A stretch of DNA of 37,528 bases from Clostridia bacterium (GTDB taxonomy: Bacteria; Bacillota; Clostridia; Oscillospirales; Acutalibacteraceae), in NCBI GenBank assembly GCA_017455295.1, contig JAFTBJ010000084.1:1-37528 (forward strand), read 5' to 3'. A program made the position numbers and the translations under genes. Every line of letters starts with the position of its first letter. Position 1 is the stretch's first letter. Under the pieces are notes generated by a model, which was not told where the DNA came from, did no database searches, and saw only the letters and a list, made by a program, of their open reading frames with translations. Shown one piece after another: positions 8,126 through 15,812 of this stretch.

Positions 8126-8213
8126 GCCGCCGTCAGGCGGCATATCGCATTGCCGTTCGGCAATATATCGCACCGCGCGGAATGCGCAATATATCGCCTT
8201 TGCCGACAGGCAA
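8126..8213. repeat. Ordered hairpin array B with ATATCGCA linkers
   Basis: Read rightward: H1 GCCGCC-gtca-GGCGGC (8126-8141), H2 TTGCC-gttc-GGCAA (8150-8163), H3 a weaker GCGC-ggaat-GCGC (8175-8187), and H4 TTGCC-gaca-GGCAA (8200-8213). The linkers are ATATCGCA, TATATCGCA and AATATATCGCC. The order and H1 stem match arrays A and C. It lies between the divergent zinc-ribbon gene and parA, 56 bases before a parS site. Confidence 0.85.
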
Positions 8214-8268
8214 CTCATCACGTTCCCTCCAAAGCGCCGCTTCCGCAGCCGAACATATGTTCTTTTTG

Positions 8269-8284
8269 TGTTTCACGTGAAACA
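8269..8284. promoter_or_regulatory. parS centromere site 1
   Basis: TGTTTCACGTGAAACA, a perfect 16-bp palindrome identical to the consensus bound by Spo0J/ParB in Firmicutes. It lies 124 bases before parA. ParB loads here as a CTP-dependent clamp and recruits the segregation machinery and SMC. Confidence 0.96.
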
Positions 8285-8372
8285 TTTCTCAAAAAGCCCC
8301 CTCTCCCCGCTGTTTTTGCAGCTTTTTTTATTTTTTCTGCGCTTTCCTCTTTCTTTTTATATCAAAACGTGC

Positions 8373-8378
8373 TATACT
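8373..8378 (+). promoter_or_regulatory. Probable -10 box of the parA promoter
   Basis: TATACT lies 30 bases upstream of the parA start. The hexamer 17 bases before it (TTTCTT, 8350-8355) is a poor -35 match, so this is tentative. TATCA and TGATA flank the box as an inverted repeat. Confidence 0.4.
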
Positions 8379-8408
8379 GATACAAAATTTGCAAAAGGAG
8401 GCGGCCAA

Positions 8409-9170
8409 ATGGGCAAGATCATCGCTGTCGTCAACCAAAAAGGCGGCGTCGGCAAAACCACCTCCACCGTCAATCTGGCCGCCGCGCTCGGGCAAAACGG
8501 CAAGCGCGTGCTGCTCATCGACCTCGACCCGCAGGGCAACGCGACCAGCGGCGTCGGACAGGATAAGCGGCAGGGCAAGACCGTTTATGACCTCTTGATC
8601 GGGCAGGCAAGCCCGCAGGAAGCCGTGGTCAAAACCGAGTTCAAGAACCTCTCGGTGCTCAAGGCAGGCATCGGACTTGCAGGCGCGGAGATCGAGCTGA
8701 TCGAGCTCGACCGCCGGGAAAACCGCCTTAAAGCGGCGCTGGCGCCCTTGCGCGCACAATTTGATTTTCTGCTGATCGACTGTCCGCCGGCGCTCGGATT
8801 GCTGACTCTCAACGCGCTGTGCGCGGCCGATACGCTGCTGGTGCCGATTCAATGCGAATACTATGCGCTGGAAGGGCTTGCACAGCTGATGGACACCGTA
8901 CGCCGGGTGCGCCGGACGTATAACCCGCTTTTGGACATCGAAGGCGTGCTGCTGACCATGTACGACAGCCGCTTGAATCTGACGCGGCAGGTAGTGTCGG
9001 AAGTCAAAAAATACTTCCCGCGCAAGGTGTACGGCACCCCAATCCCGCGGTCGGTGCGCTTGGCTGAAGCGCCGGGATTCGGCAAGCCCGTCTGCTACTA
9101 CGACGGGTCGTCCCGCGGCGCGAAAGCCTATGACGCAGTGGCCAAAGAGATCATCAAACAAAACCGATAG
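8409..9170 (+). CDS. parA: Chromosome partitioning ATPase ParA/Soj
   Basis: A 253-residue deviant-Walker ATPase of the MinD/ParA family, nucleoid-associated. It works with ParB in origin segregation and, as Soj, in control of DnaA. KGGVGKTT at residues 11-18 contains the signature lysine; LLIDLDPQGNAT follows; DFLLIDCPPALG is the second Walker region; and PIQCEYYALEGL is typical of chromosomal Soj. The length is normal and there is no N-terminal DNA-binding extension, as expected for chromosomal ParA. The ATG follows AAAAGGAGG closely. parB starts 15 bases after its stop, so the two form an operon. It lies left of the origin but points toward it. Confidence 0.96.
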   Translation: MGKIIAVVNQKGGVGKTTSTVNLAAALGQNGKRVLLIDLDPQGNATSGVGQDKRQGKTVYDLLIGQASPQEAVVKTEFKNLSVLKAGIGLAGAEIELIELDRRENRLKAALAPLRAQFDFLLIDCPPALGLLTLNALCAADTLLVPIQCEYYALEGLAQLMDTVRRVRRTYNPLLDIEGVLLTMYDSRLNLTRQVVSEVKKYFPRKVYGTPIPRSVRLAEAPGFGKPVCYYDGSSRGAKAYDAVAKEIIKQNR

Positions 9171-9185
9171 AAAGGGGCGATCCCC

Positions 9186-10037
9186 ATGGCGATCAAACGC
9201 GGCGGCCTCGGACGAGGCCTCGATGCGCTGCTAGGCGAGAACAGCACGGAAGACGGCTCCAAAACCGTCACGCTGCGGCTGCTCGACGTGTCTCCCAACC
9301 CCGATCAGCCGCGCCGCGCCTTTGACGACGACGCACTGACGGAACTCGCATCGTCCATTGAAAAGCACGGCATCCTGCAGCCGCTTCTGGTGCGGCCGAT
9401 GCCGGACGGACATTATCAAATCGTGGCCGGTGAGCGCCGGTTCCGGGCGGCCAAGCTGGCCGGGCTGACCGAACTGCCGGTGGTGATCCGCGAGCTGTCC
9501 GATCAGGAAACGGCGGAACTCGCCTTGATTGAAAATCTGCAGCGGGAAGACCTGAACCCGCTGGAAGAAGCCAAAGGATTTCAGGCCTTGATCGACCAAT
9601 ACGGCCTGACGCAGCAGGATGTGGCGACTGCCGTGAGCAAATCGCGTCCCGCCGTAGCCAACGCCTTGCGGCTGCTGACGCTGCCGTCGGACGTCGCGGC
9701 GATGGTGGAAGCGGGGACGCTGTCCGCCGGGCACGCGCGGGCGCTGCTCACGCTGGAAGCCCCCGCCGATCAGCGGACGCTTGCCCGCACGATCGTGGAA
9801 AAAGGCCTGTCCGTCCGAGAAACGGAAGCGCTGGTCAAGGCGATGAAAAAGCCGAAGATCACGCCGCCCACCCGGCGGTTCACCGTCCGGTTCGGCGACG
9901 AGGTGGCGCTCAGTCTCAGCGAACAGATGGGCCGCAAAGTGCAGGTCAACCCCGGCAAAAAGGGTGGCAAGCTCGTGATCGAATATTTTGATGAGGACGA
10001 CCTTCGCTCGCTTGCCAAATCGCTTGCCGGCGATTGA
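9186..10037 (+). CDS. parB: Chromosome partitioning protein ParB/Spo0J
   Basis: A 283-residue CTP-dependent DNA clamp that binds parS. The N-terminal GGLGRGLDALLG is the ParA-stimulating tail, GERRFRA (82-88) is the CTP-binding box, and ENLQREDLNPLEEAKGF followed by LTQQDVATAVSKSRPAVANALRLL is the helix-turn-helix region. The C-terminal ~70 residues form the dimerisation domain. The length matches Firmicutes Spo0J. Two perfect parS sites, at 8269 and 11530, bracket parA-parB-serS, so it probably loads on its own locus. The start is an ATG after AAAGGGGCGATCCCC. Confidence 0.96.
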   Translation: MAIKRGGLGRGLDALLGENSTEDGSKTVTLRLLDVSPNPDQPRRAFDDDALTELASSIEKHGILQPLLVRPMPDGHYQIVAGERRFRAAKLAGLTELPVVIRELSDQETAELALIENLQREDLNPLEEAKGFQALIDQYGLTQQDVATAVSKSRPAVANALRLLTLPSDVAAMVEAGTLSAGHARALLTLEAPADQRTLARTIVEKGLSVRETEALVKAMKKPKITPPTRRFTVRFGDEVALSLSEQMGRKVQVNPGKKGGKLVIEYFDEDDLRSLAKSLAGD

Positions 10038-10091
10038 AATGGTATCGTTTGTAACAGTATTATCCTTTACAAAGAGGGAGAGGAACCGAAT

Positions 10092-11372
10092 ATGGTAGAC
10101 ATCAAACTGGTCAGAAGCAATCCCGACGCGGTCAAAGCCGCTGTCAAAAAGCGGGGCATGGATCTCGACAACCTGATCGACGAGATCCTCGCGATCGACG
10201 AGCAACGCCGCGCGCTGACGGCGGAGACGGAAAGTCTGCGCGCCCGGCAAAACGCCGCATCGAAGAAGATCCCGCAAATGAAAAAAGCGGGCGAGGACAC
10301 GTCAGCGCTGATGGCGGAAATGAAAGAGCTGGCCGAAGCCGCCAGGGAGAAAAACGCGGAATTGGCGGCGCTTGAGGAAAAGCAGCAGGAATTGATGCTC
10401 TCGATCCCCAATCTGCCCGATCCCGATCTGGTGGGCGGCGGCAAGGAAAACAACGCGCCGGTTCATTATTGGGGCGAACAGCCGACCTTTGGGTTTACGC
10501 CGAAAAACCATGTGGAACTGTGCGAAGCTCTCGGCCTGATCGATTATGAGCGCGGCGCGAAGCTGGCCGGCAACGGCAGCTGGGTGTATCGCGGCATGGG
10601 CTCGCGTCTCGAATGGGCGCTGCTCAATTTCTTCATCGACGAGCACATCAAGGACGGCTATGAGCTGATCCTGCCGCCACATATGCTTGGCTATGAGTGC
10701 GGCTACACGGCGGGGCAGTTCCCAAAATTCGCGGACGAAGTCTACTGGATCGCCAATCCGACCGGCAGCGACAAACGGTTTATGCTGCCGACGGCGGAGA
10801 CCGCGCTCGTCAATCTGCATCGCGGCGAGATCCTCTCGCTCGACGAGCTGCCGAAAAAATACATCGCCTACACGCCCTGCTATCGCCGCGAAGCGGGCAG
10901 CTATCGCTCGGAAGAACGCGGCATGATCCGCGGCCACCAGTTCAACAAAGTGGAAATGGTGCAGTATACGACCGAAACCGGCTCGGATGCGGCGTTTGAA
11001 GAGCTGGTGCGCAAGGCAGAAACGCTGGTGCAGAAGCTCGGCCTGCATTATCGCCTCGAAAAACTCGCGGCGGGCGACTGCTCCTTCTCGATGGCACGCA
11101 CCTACGACATCGAAGTGTGGATCCCCAGTATGGGCATTTATAAGGAAGTCAGTTCCGCCTCCAACGCCCGCGACTATCAGGCGCGGCGCGGCGGCATCCG
11201 CTATCGCGGCGAAGACGGCAAGATGCACCTGGCGCATACGCTCAACGCCTCCGGGCTCGCGACCAGCCGCGTGCTGCCCGCTATTGTGGAGCAGTGCCAG
11301 AACGCCGACGGCTCGGTTACGGTGCCCGAAGTGCTGCGGCCGTATCTCGGCGGACTCGAAGTCATTCGATAA
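10092..11372 (+). CDS. serS: Seryl-tRNA synthetase
   Basis: A 426-residue class II aminoacyl-tRNA synthetase charging tRNA-Ser (and tRNA-Sec if present). The N-terminal ~110 residues form the tRNA-binding coiled coil (Glu/Lys/Ala-rich heptads). The catalytic core includes PTAETALVNLHRGEIL, motif 2 PCYRREAGSYRSEERG followed by IRGHQFNKVEM, EVSSASNARDYQARR, and motif 3 LNASGLATSRVLPAIVE. The length is normal. It starts 54 bases after parB, behind AGAGGGAGAGG. The gap is too short for a T-box leader, so it may be co-transcribed with parAB. A strong terminator follows at 11385. It is head-on to replication if the origin is near 24600. Confidence 0.96.
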   Translation: MVDIKLVRSNPDAVKAAVKKRGMDLDNLIDEILAIDEQRRALTAETESLRARQNAASKKIPQMKKAGEDTSALMAEMKELAEAAREKNAELAALEEKQQELMLSIPNLPDPDLVGGGKENNAPVHYWGEQPTFGFTPKNHVELCEALGLIDYERGAKLAGNGSWVYRGMGSRLEWALLNFFIDEHIKDGYELILPPHMLGYECGYTAGQFPKFADEVYWIANPTGSDKRFMLPTAETALVNLHRGEILSLDELPKKYIAYTPCYRREAGSYRSEERGMIRGHQFNKVEMVQYTTETGSDAAFEELVRKAETLVQKLGLHYRLEKLAAGDCSFSMARTYDIEVWIPSMGIYKEVSSASNARDYQARRGGIRYRGEDGKMHLAHTLNASGLATSRVLPAIVEQCQNADGSVTVPEVLRPYLGGLEVIR

Positions 11373-11384
11373 AGATCGTTTTAT

Positions 11385-11421
11385 AACCGCCGTCCGGGAT
11401 TTCTCCCGGACGGCGGTTTTT
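11385..11421 (+). terminator. Rho-independent terminator after serS
   Basis: A perfect 15-bp stem AACCGCCGTCCGGGA/TCCCGGACGGCGGTT with a four-base loop, running into a T run. It starts 12 bases after the serS stop and ends the parA-parB-serS transcript. Confidence 0.92.
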
Positions 11422-11529
11422 GCATTTACCATCGCCGCCGCCGATTTGTGCGAACCCCGCGGCGCGACACAAGCCCGCGCCCTACAAGGCTTCCGTAAAA
11501 TAGCGCCAGGGGAGAAGCGTCGCGGCAAA

Positions 11530-11545
11530 TGTTTCACGTGAAACA
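11530..11545. promoter_or_regulatory. parS centromere site 2
   Basis: TGTTTCACGTGAAACA, a second perfect parS, between the serS terminator and the MarR operon promoter. It is 3.26 kb from site 1 and in the same neighbourhood as the origin, as is usual for Firmicutes parS clusters. Confidence 0.96.
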
Positions 11546-11550
11546 CATTT

Positions 11551-11566
11551 AGTTAGCCGTCTAACT
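11551..11566. promoter_or_regulatory. Probable MarR operator AGTTAG-ccgt-CTAACT
   Basis: A perfect 6-bp inverted repeat with a 4-base spacer, just upstream of the -35 box of the MarR-ABC operon. This is the usual size for a dimeric winged-helix MarR site. A second small palindrome, CAAATTTG (11572-11579), follows. Autoregulation is inferred from position. Confidence 0.6.
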
Positions 11567-11583
11567 TGTTGCAAATTTGTAAC

Positions 11584-11613
11584 TTGAATAGACAGCTAAC
11601 GATCTGGTATACT
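11584..11613 (+). promoter_or_regulatory. Sigma-A promoter of the MarR-ABC-nadB operon
   Basis: -35 TTGAAT (11584-11589) and -10 TATACT (11608-11613) with an 18-base spacer. It lies about 70 bases before the MarR start and directly after the palindromic operator. Confidence 0.7.
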
Positions 11614-11685
11614 GATCCTTGGAGTTTCCTGGCATCCGCTCGGGTGCTCCCCACCGCTTGTATATCAATCGAGGTGACCTGATAT

Positions 11686-12186
11686 ATGTCTGTATTCCCC
11701 TTCCCGCCGCCCGAGGCGACCACACCCGCCGAAGCGGCGGACAATGCACTGCATCGGTTTTTGCACACGCATCGCTACACGATGCGGCGCTATTTTCAAA
11801 GCTGCGGCCTGTTCAACGGCCACCCGAACATGCTGTTTTTTCTCCACCACGAACCGGGGCTGACCCAGCGGGAGCTGGCCGACCGCATGCAGATCGCGGC
11901 GGCGACACTGTCTGTGTCGGTGCGGCGCATGGAAGCGGCCGGTCTGGTGCAGCGGCGCCCGGACGAGACCGACGCACGGGTGCAGCGCCTGTTCCTCACC
12001 GAGGCCGGGGAGGCGATGGACGCCCGCTGCCGCGAAGGGCGACAGTTTATGCTGAGCGCCCTTTATGACGGCCTTTCGCAGCAAGAGATCACCACACTGG
12101 AAATCACGCTGCAAAAAATGACCGCAAATCTGGAAGCCGCCTCCGGCAGTCTGCCGCGCGGCGAGGGAGAGGAGGAAGCGCCTTGA
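11686..12186 (+). CDS. MarR-family transcriptional regulator
   Basis: A 166-residue winged-helix regulator. The DNA-binding core is GLTQRELADRMQIAAATLSVSVRRMEAAGLVQRRP, with the wing DETDARVQRLFLTEAG. N- and C-terminal helices provide the dimer interface. It is the first gene of an operon with two ABC exporter halves, which overlap it by 4 bases. This MarR-ABC-ABC layout usually means ligand-released repression of a drug or metabolite exporter. A palindrome at 11551-11566 is the candidate operator. The ATG at 11686 follows GAGGTG by nine bases. The inducer is unknown. Confidence 0.9.
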   Translation: MSVFPFPPPEATTPAEAADNALHRFLHTHRYTMRRYFQSCGLFNGHPNMLFFLHHEPGLTQRELADRMQIAAATLSVSVRRMEAAGLVQRRPDETDARVQRLFLTEAGEAMDARCREGRQFMLSALYDGLSQQEITTLEITLQKMTANLEAASGSLPRGEGEEEAP

Positions 12187-13955
12187 AATCCAACGTCAAA
12201 ATCTCCTATGGCCGGTATATTCTGAAAAATCTCGGCTGGCTGATCGCGGGGCCGCTGTGCATCGCCGGCGGCGGCATTATGGAAATCATCGAACCGCGAT
12301 TTATGGAAGCGATCGTCAACGCGATCAACAACGCCGGTGTCGATATGGACGACGCGGCAAAAGACGCCGTGATGGGCGTCATCGGGCAAAACGGACTGTG
12401 GATGTGCCTGATTGCCCTTGCCGCCATCGTGTTCGGCGTGCTCGGCGTGTATTTCATCACCAACGGCGCGTTCCGCTTCGGCGCGGCGCTGCGCCTTGAC
12501 CTCTTTGCCGCCGTACAGCGCTTCTCCTTCTCCAACATCGACAAATTTTCCACCGGCTCGCTGGTCACCCGTCTCACCAACGACATCACCAACGTGCAAA
12601 ACACCTTCGTGCAGACACTTCGCATGGCGACCTTCACCTCCGCCATGCTGATCGGCGGCATTGTCAACGCTTTATCCATCAGCCGGGAGCTGGCCATTGT
12701 CACGGTGTTTGCTGTTCCTGTCATCGGCGCGATCGTCGCCACCATCGTCATCAAAGGCTTCCCGCTGTTTGAGCGCATGCAGCAGGCGATCGACGGGCTG
12801 AACACCCGTGTGCAGGAAAGCACCGTCAACATCCGCGTGATCAAATCCTTTGTGCGGGAAGATCATGAGCGGGAGCGCTTCAACACCGCCGTCGACAACC
12901 TGTGCAACATCTCGGTCAAGGCGATGGGGCTCTTGGTCACCGTGATGCCGCTGATGCAGCTTGTGATGAACCTCACCACTGTCGCGGCTTTGTGGCTCGG
13001 CGCCGGAATGGTGCAGGACGGCACCGTCGAGCTCGGGGGCCTGATGGCATACAGCACCTATATCCTGCACATTTTGATGTCCATGATGATGATGTCGGTC
13101 GCCGTCATCATGTTCTCCCGCGCCCGCGCATCCTCCCGCCGCCTCAAAGAGGTGCTCGGCGAGACGCCGACCATCATCGAAAAGCCGGACGCGGTCACCG
13201 CGCCGGTTCAGGCAGGGGAGGTACGGTTTGACCACGTCAGCTTCCGCTATAACGAAACGTCCCCCGACAAAGTGCTCGACGACGTGTCCTTCACCGCCCA
13301 CGCGGGCGAGGTGATCGCGATCGTCGGCGCGACCGGCTCGGCCAAGACGACGCTGGTCAGCCTGATCCCGCGGCTGTATGACGCGGACGAAGGCTCCATC
13401 ACCGTCGACGGCGTGGACGTGCGCGACTATGCGCTCAAAACGCTGCGACAGGGGATCGGCATGGTGCCGCAAAAGAACGTGCTGTTCTCCGGCACCATCC
13501 GCGACAACATCCGCTGGGGCGACGAATACGCAACCGACGAACAGATCCGGCAGGCGGCGCGGGATGCGCAGGCGGAAGAATTCATCCTCTCGCTGCCGGA
13601 CGGCTACGACACCTCGCTCGACCAGGGCGGCGTCAATGTTTCGGGCGGCCAGAAGCAGCGCCTTTGCATCGCGCGCGCGATGGTCAAAAAACCGCCCATC
13701 CTCATTCTCGATGACTCCACCAGCGCGGTCGACTCGGACACCGAAAGCCGCATCCGCGCCTCCTTCTCGGAACATCTCGCCGGGACGACGGTGTTCCTCA
13801 TCGCCCAGCGGATCAGTTCGGTCAAGGACGCCGATCGGATCCTGGTGCTGGACGCCGGAAAAGTCGCCGGGTTCGGCACGCACGACGAACTGATGGCCGA
13901 AAACGAAATCTATCAGGAGATCGTTCGGTCGCAGCAGAAAGGGGTGAGCGCATAA
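12183..13955 (+). CDS. Heterodimeric ABC exporter, degenerate-site subunit
   Basis: A 590-residue half-transporter with an N-terminal transmembrane domain (~1-330) and a C-terminal ATPase. Walker A reads GATGSAKTTL, with Ala where Gly is usual before Lys. The signature VSGGQKQRLCIAR is intact. Walker B is ILILDDSTSAVD, with Asp replacing the catalytic Glu, and the switch His is Gln (IAQRISS). These changes mark the non-hydrolysing site of heterodimeric exporters such as BmrC/D or TM287/288. It starts at a TTG overlapping the MarR stop by four bases, behind GGAGAGGAGG. It is co-transcribed with its partner, which starts one base inside its stop codon. Confidence 0.9.
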   Translation: MKSNVKISYGRYILKNLGWLIAGPLCIAGGGIMEIIEPRFMEAIVNAINNAGVDMDDAAKDAVMGVIGQNGLWMCLIALAAIVFGVLGVYFITNGAFRFGAALRLDLFAAVQRFSFSNIDKFSTGSLVTRLTNDITNVQNTFVQTLRMATFTSAMLIGGIVNALSISRELAIVTVFAVPVIGAIVATIVIKGFPLFERMQQAIDGLNTRVQESTVNIRVIKSFVREDHERERFNTAVDNLCNISVKAMGLLVTVMPLMQLVMNLTTVAALWLGAGMVQDGTVELGGLMAYSTYILHILMSMMMMSVAVIMFSRARASSRRLKEVLGETPTIIEKPDAVTAPVQAGEVRFDHVSFRYNETSPDKVLDDVSFTAHAGEVIAIVGATGSAKTTLVSLIPRLYDADEGSITVDGVDVRDYALKTLRQGIGMVPQKNVLFSGTIRDNIRWGDEYATDEQIRQAARDAQAEEFILSLPDGYDTSLDQGGVNVSGGQKQRLCIARAMVKKPPILILDDSTSAVDSDTESRIRASFSEHLAGTTVFLIAQRISSVKDADRILVLDAGKVAGFGTHDELMAENEIYQEIVRSQQKGVSA

Positions 13956-15799
13956 TGGCAGGACCTGCTCACGGCAGACCGGGCGGAGGCGGCCGCGGCA
14001 TGCGGATGCCCGACGGCAAGCCGAAAAATACCAAAAAAACGCTCTCCCGGCTGCTGACCTATCTGCGGCACGACATCCCCCGACTGGTGCTGGTGCTGGT
14101 GTTCATCCTCGTCACCACCGGCTCGCAGCTCGCGGCCACCTGGATGCTGACCCCCGTATTCGACACCATCGCCGCCGGGGATATGGCGCAGATACCGCTG
14201 CTTTTGCTCGCGCTCGCCGCGATCTATCTCGTCGGGGTGCTGACCACCTTTGCGCAAAGCCGCATGATGATCCGCATCTCCCAAAACATGGTGTGCCGCA
14301 TGCGGAAAGAGCTGTTCGACCATGTAATGACGCTGCCCATCGTCTTTTTTGACCGCTCGTCGCACGGCGACATCATGTCGCGATTCTCCAACGACATGGA
14401 CACCGTCAGCGAATCGCTGAGCAACGCGTCGGTGCAAGTGATCACCTCGCTGATCTCGCTCATCGGCACCGTGATCAGCATGCTGATCCTATCCCCGACG
14501 CTGACGCTGCTGACGATGGTGCTCATCCCCTTGATGCTGCTCATCGCCCGCATCGTCATGAAAAAGGCGCACGGCTATTTTGCCGAACAGCAGGCGTCGC
14601 TCGGCGCGCTTAACGGCTACATCGAAGAAACCATCGAAGGCCAGCGTGTCGTCAAAGTATTCTGCCATGAAGACAAGGCGCAGGCGGAATTCCGCGAGAT
14701 CAACGAAACCTATCGCCAAAAAGCAACCCGCGCCCAGATCCTCGGCGGCATGCTGATGCCGCTGATGCAGCACATGAGCACTTTCAGCTATGTGATCGTC
14801 GCGGTGGTGGGCGGTATCTTCGCCTTAAACGGCACCTTCACCTTCGGCAACATTGCGAGTTTCCTCACCTTCTCGCGGCAGTTCGGCCGCCCCATCACCG
14901 AAATCTCCAACCAGATGACGGCGATCCAGTCGGCGCTCGCGGGTGCCGAGCGGGTGTTCGACGTGCTGGACACGGCGAGCGAACCCGCCGATAAAGAAGG
15001 CGCCGCCCGGCTTTGCTATGAAGACGGCCGCTATTATTGGGACTATCGGGGCGCGCGCCGTCCGGTGAGCGGCGACGTGCGGCTGACCAACGTCACCTTT
15101 GGGTATATCCCCGAAAAAACGGTGCTGAAAAACGTGTCGCTTTATGCGAAACCGGGGCAGAAGATCGCGTTCGTCGGCTCTACCGGCGCCGGAAAAACCA
15201 CCATCACCAACCTGCTCACCCGCTTTTACGACATCAATGAGGGTACCATCACCATCGACGGCATCGACCTTTACGATATTGCGCTCGCCGACCTGCGAAA
15301 AGCGCAGGCGCTGGTGCTGCAGGACACCCATCTCTTTGGCGGCACCGTGATGGAAAACATCCGCTACGGCAAGCCGGCCGCCACCGACGACGAGTGCATC
15401 GCGGCGGCGAAGCTCGCCTCGGCGCATTCCTTCATCATGCGGCTGCCGCATGGATACGACACCGTGCTCGAAAGCGACGGCGGCAACCTGTCGCAGGGGC
15501 AGCGGCAGCTTCTCAACATTGCCCGTGCGGCGGTGGCCGACCCGGCCATTTTGATCCTCGATGAAGCGACCAGCTCGGTGGATACCCGCACCGAACTGCA
15601 CATCGAACACGGCATGGACCGCCTGATGAACGGGCGCACCACCTTTGTGATCGCGCACCGGCTGTCCACCGTGCGAAACTCCGACGCGATCCTCGTGATC
15701 GAGCACGGCGAGATCCTGGAGCGCGGCGACCACGACGACCTGATCGCGCAGCAAGGACGCTACTATAAATTGTATACCGGCCAATTTGAACTGGATTGA
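13955..15799 (+). CDS. Heterodimeric ABC exporter, catalytic-site subunit
   Basis: A 614-residue half-transporter. A Gly/Pro-rich basic N-terminus (MAGPAHGRPGGGGRG) precedes six transmembrane helices and the ATPase domain. Walker A GSTGAGKTT (near residue 408), Walker B ILILDEATSSVD with catalytic Glu, and IAHRLST with the switch His are canonical. The signature is LSQGQ rather than LSGGQ. In a heterodimer this altered signature faces the partner's Asp/Gln site, so the two changes fit one degenerate ATP site and one active site. The ATG overlaps the upstream stop (TAATG). The substrate is unknown; multidrug export is the common assignment. Confidence 0.9.
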   Translation: MAGPAHGRPGGGGRGMRMPDGKPKNTKKTLSRLLTYLRHDIPRLVLVLVFILVTTGSQLAATWMLTPVFDTIAAGDMAQIPLLLLALAAIYLVGVLTTFAQSRMMIRISQNMVCRMRKELFDHVMTLPIVFFDRSSHGDIMSRFSNDMDTVSESLSNASVQVITSLISLIGTVISMLILSPTLTLLTMVLIPLMLLIARIVMKKAHGYFAEQQASLGALNGYIEETIEGQRVVKVFCHEDKAQAEFREINETYRQKATRAQILGGMLMPLMQHMSTFSYVIVAVVGGIFALNGTFTFGNIASFLTFSRQFGRPITEISNQMTAIQSALAGAERVFDVLDTASEPADKEGAARLCYEDGRYYWDYRGARRPVSGDVRLTNVTFGYIPEKTVLKNVSLYAKPGQKIAFVGSTGAGKTTITNLLTRFYDINEGTITIDGIDLYDIALADLRKAQALVLQDTHLFGGTVMENIRYGKPAATDDECIAAAKLASAHSFIMRLPHGYDTVLESDGGNLSQGQRQLLNIARAAVADPAILILDEATSSVDTRTELHIEHGMDRLMNGRTTFVIAHRLSTVRNSDAILVIEHGEILERGDHDDLIAQQGRYYKLYTGQFELD

Positions 15800-15812
15800 G
15801 GAGAGACCCGGC

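Noticed and set aside
10038-10091. T-box leader for serS
   Set aside because: The gap from parB is 54 bases, too short for a T-box, and no T-box motif or antiterminator is present.
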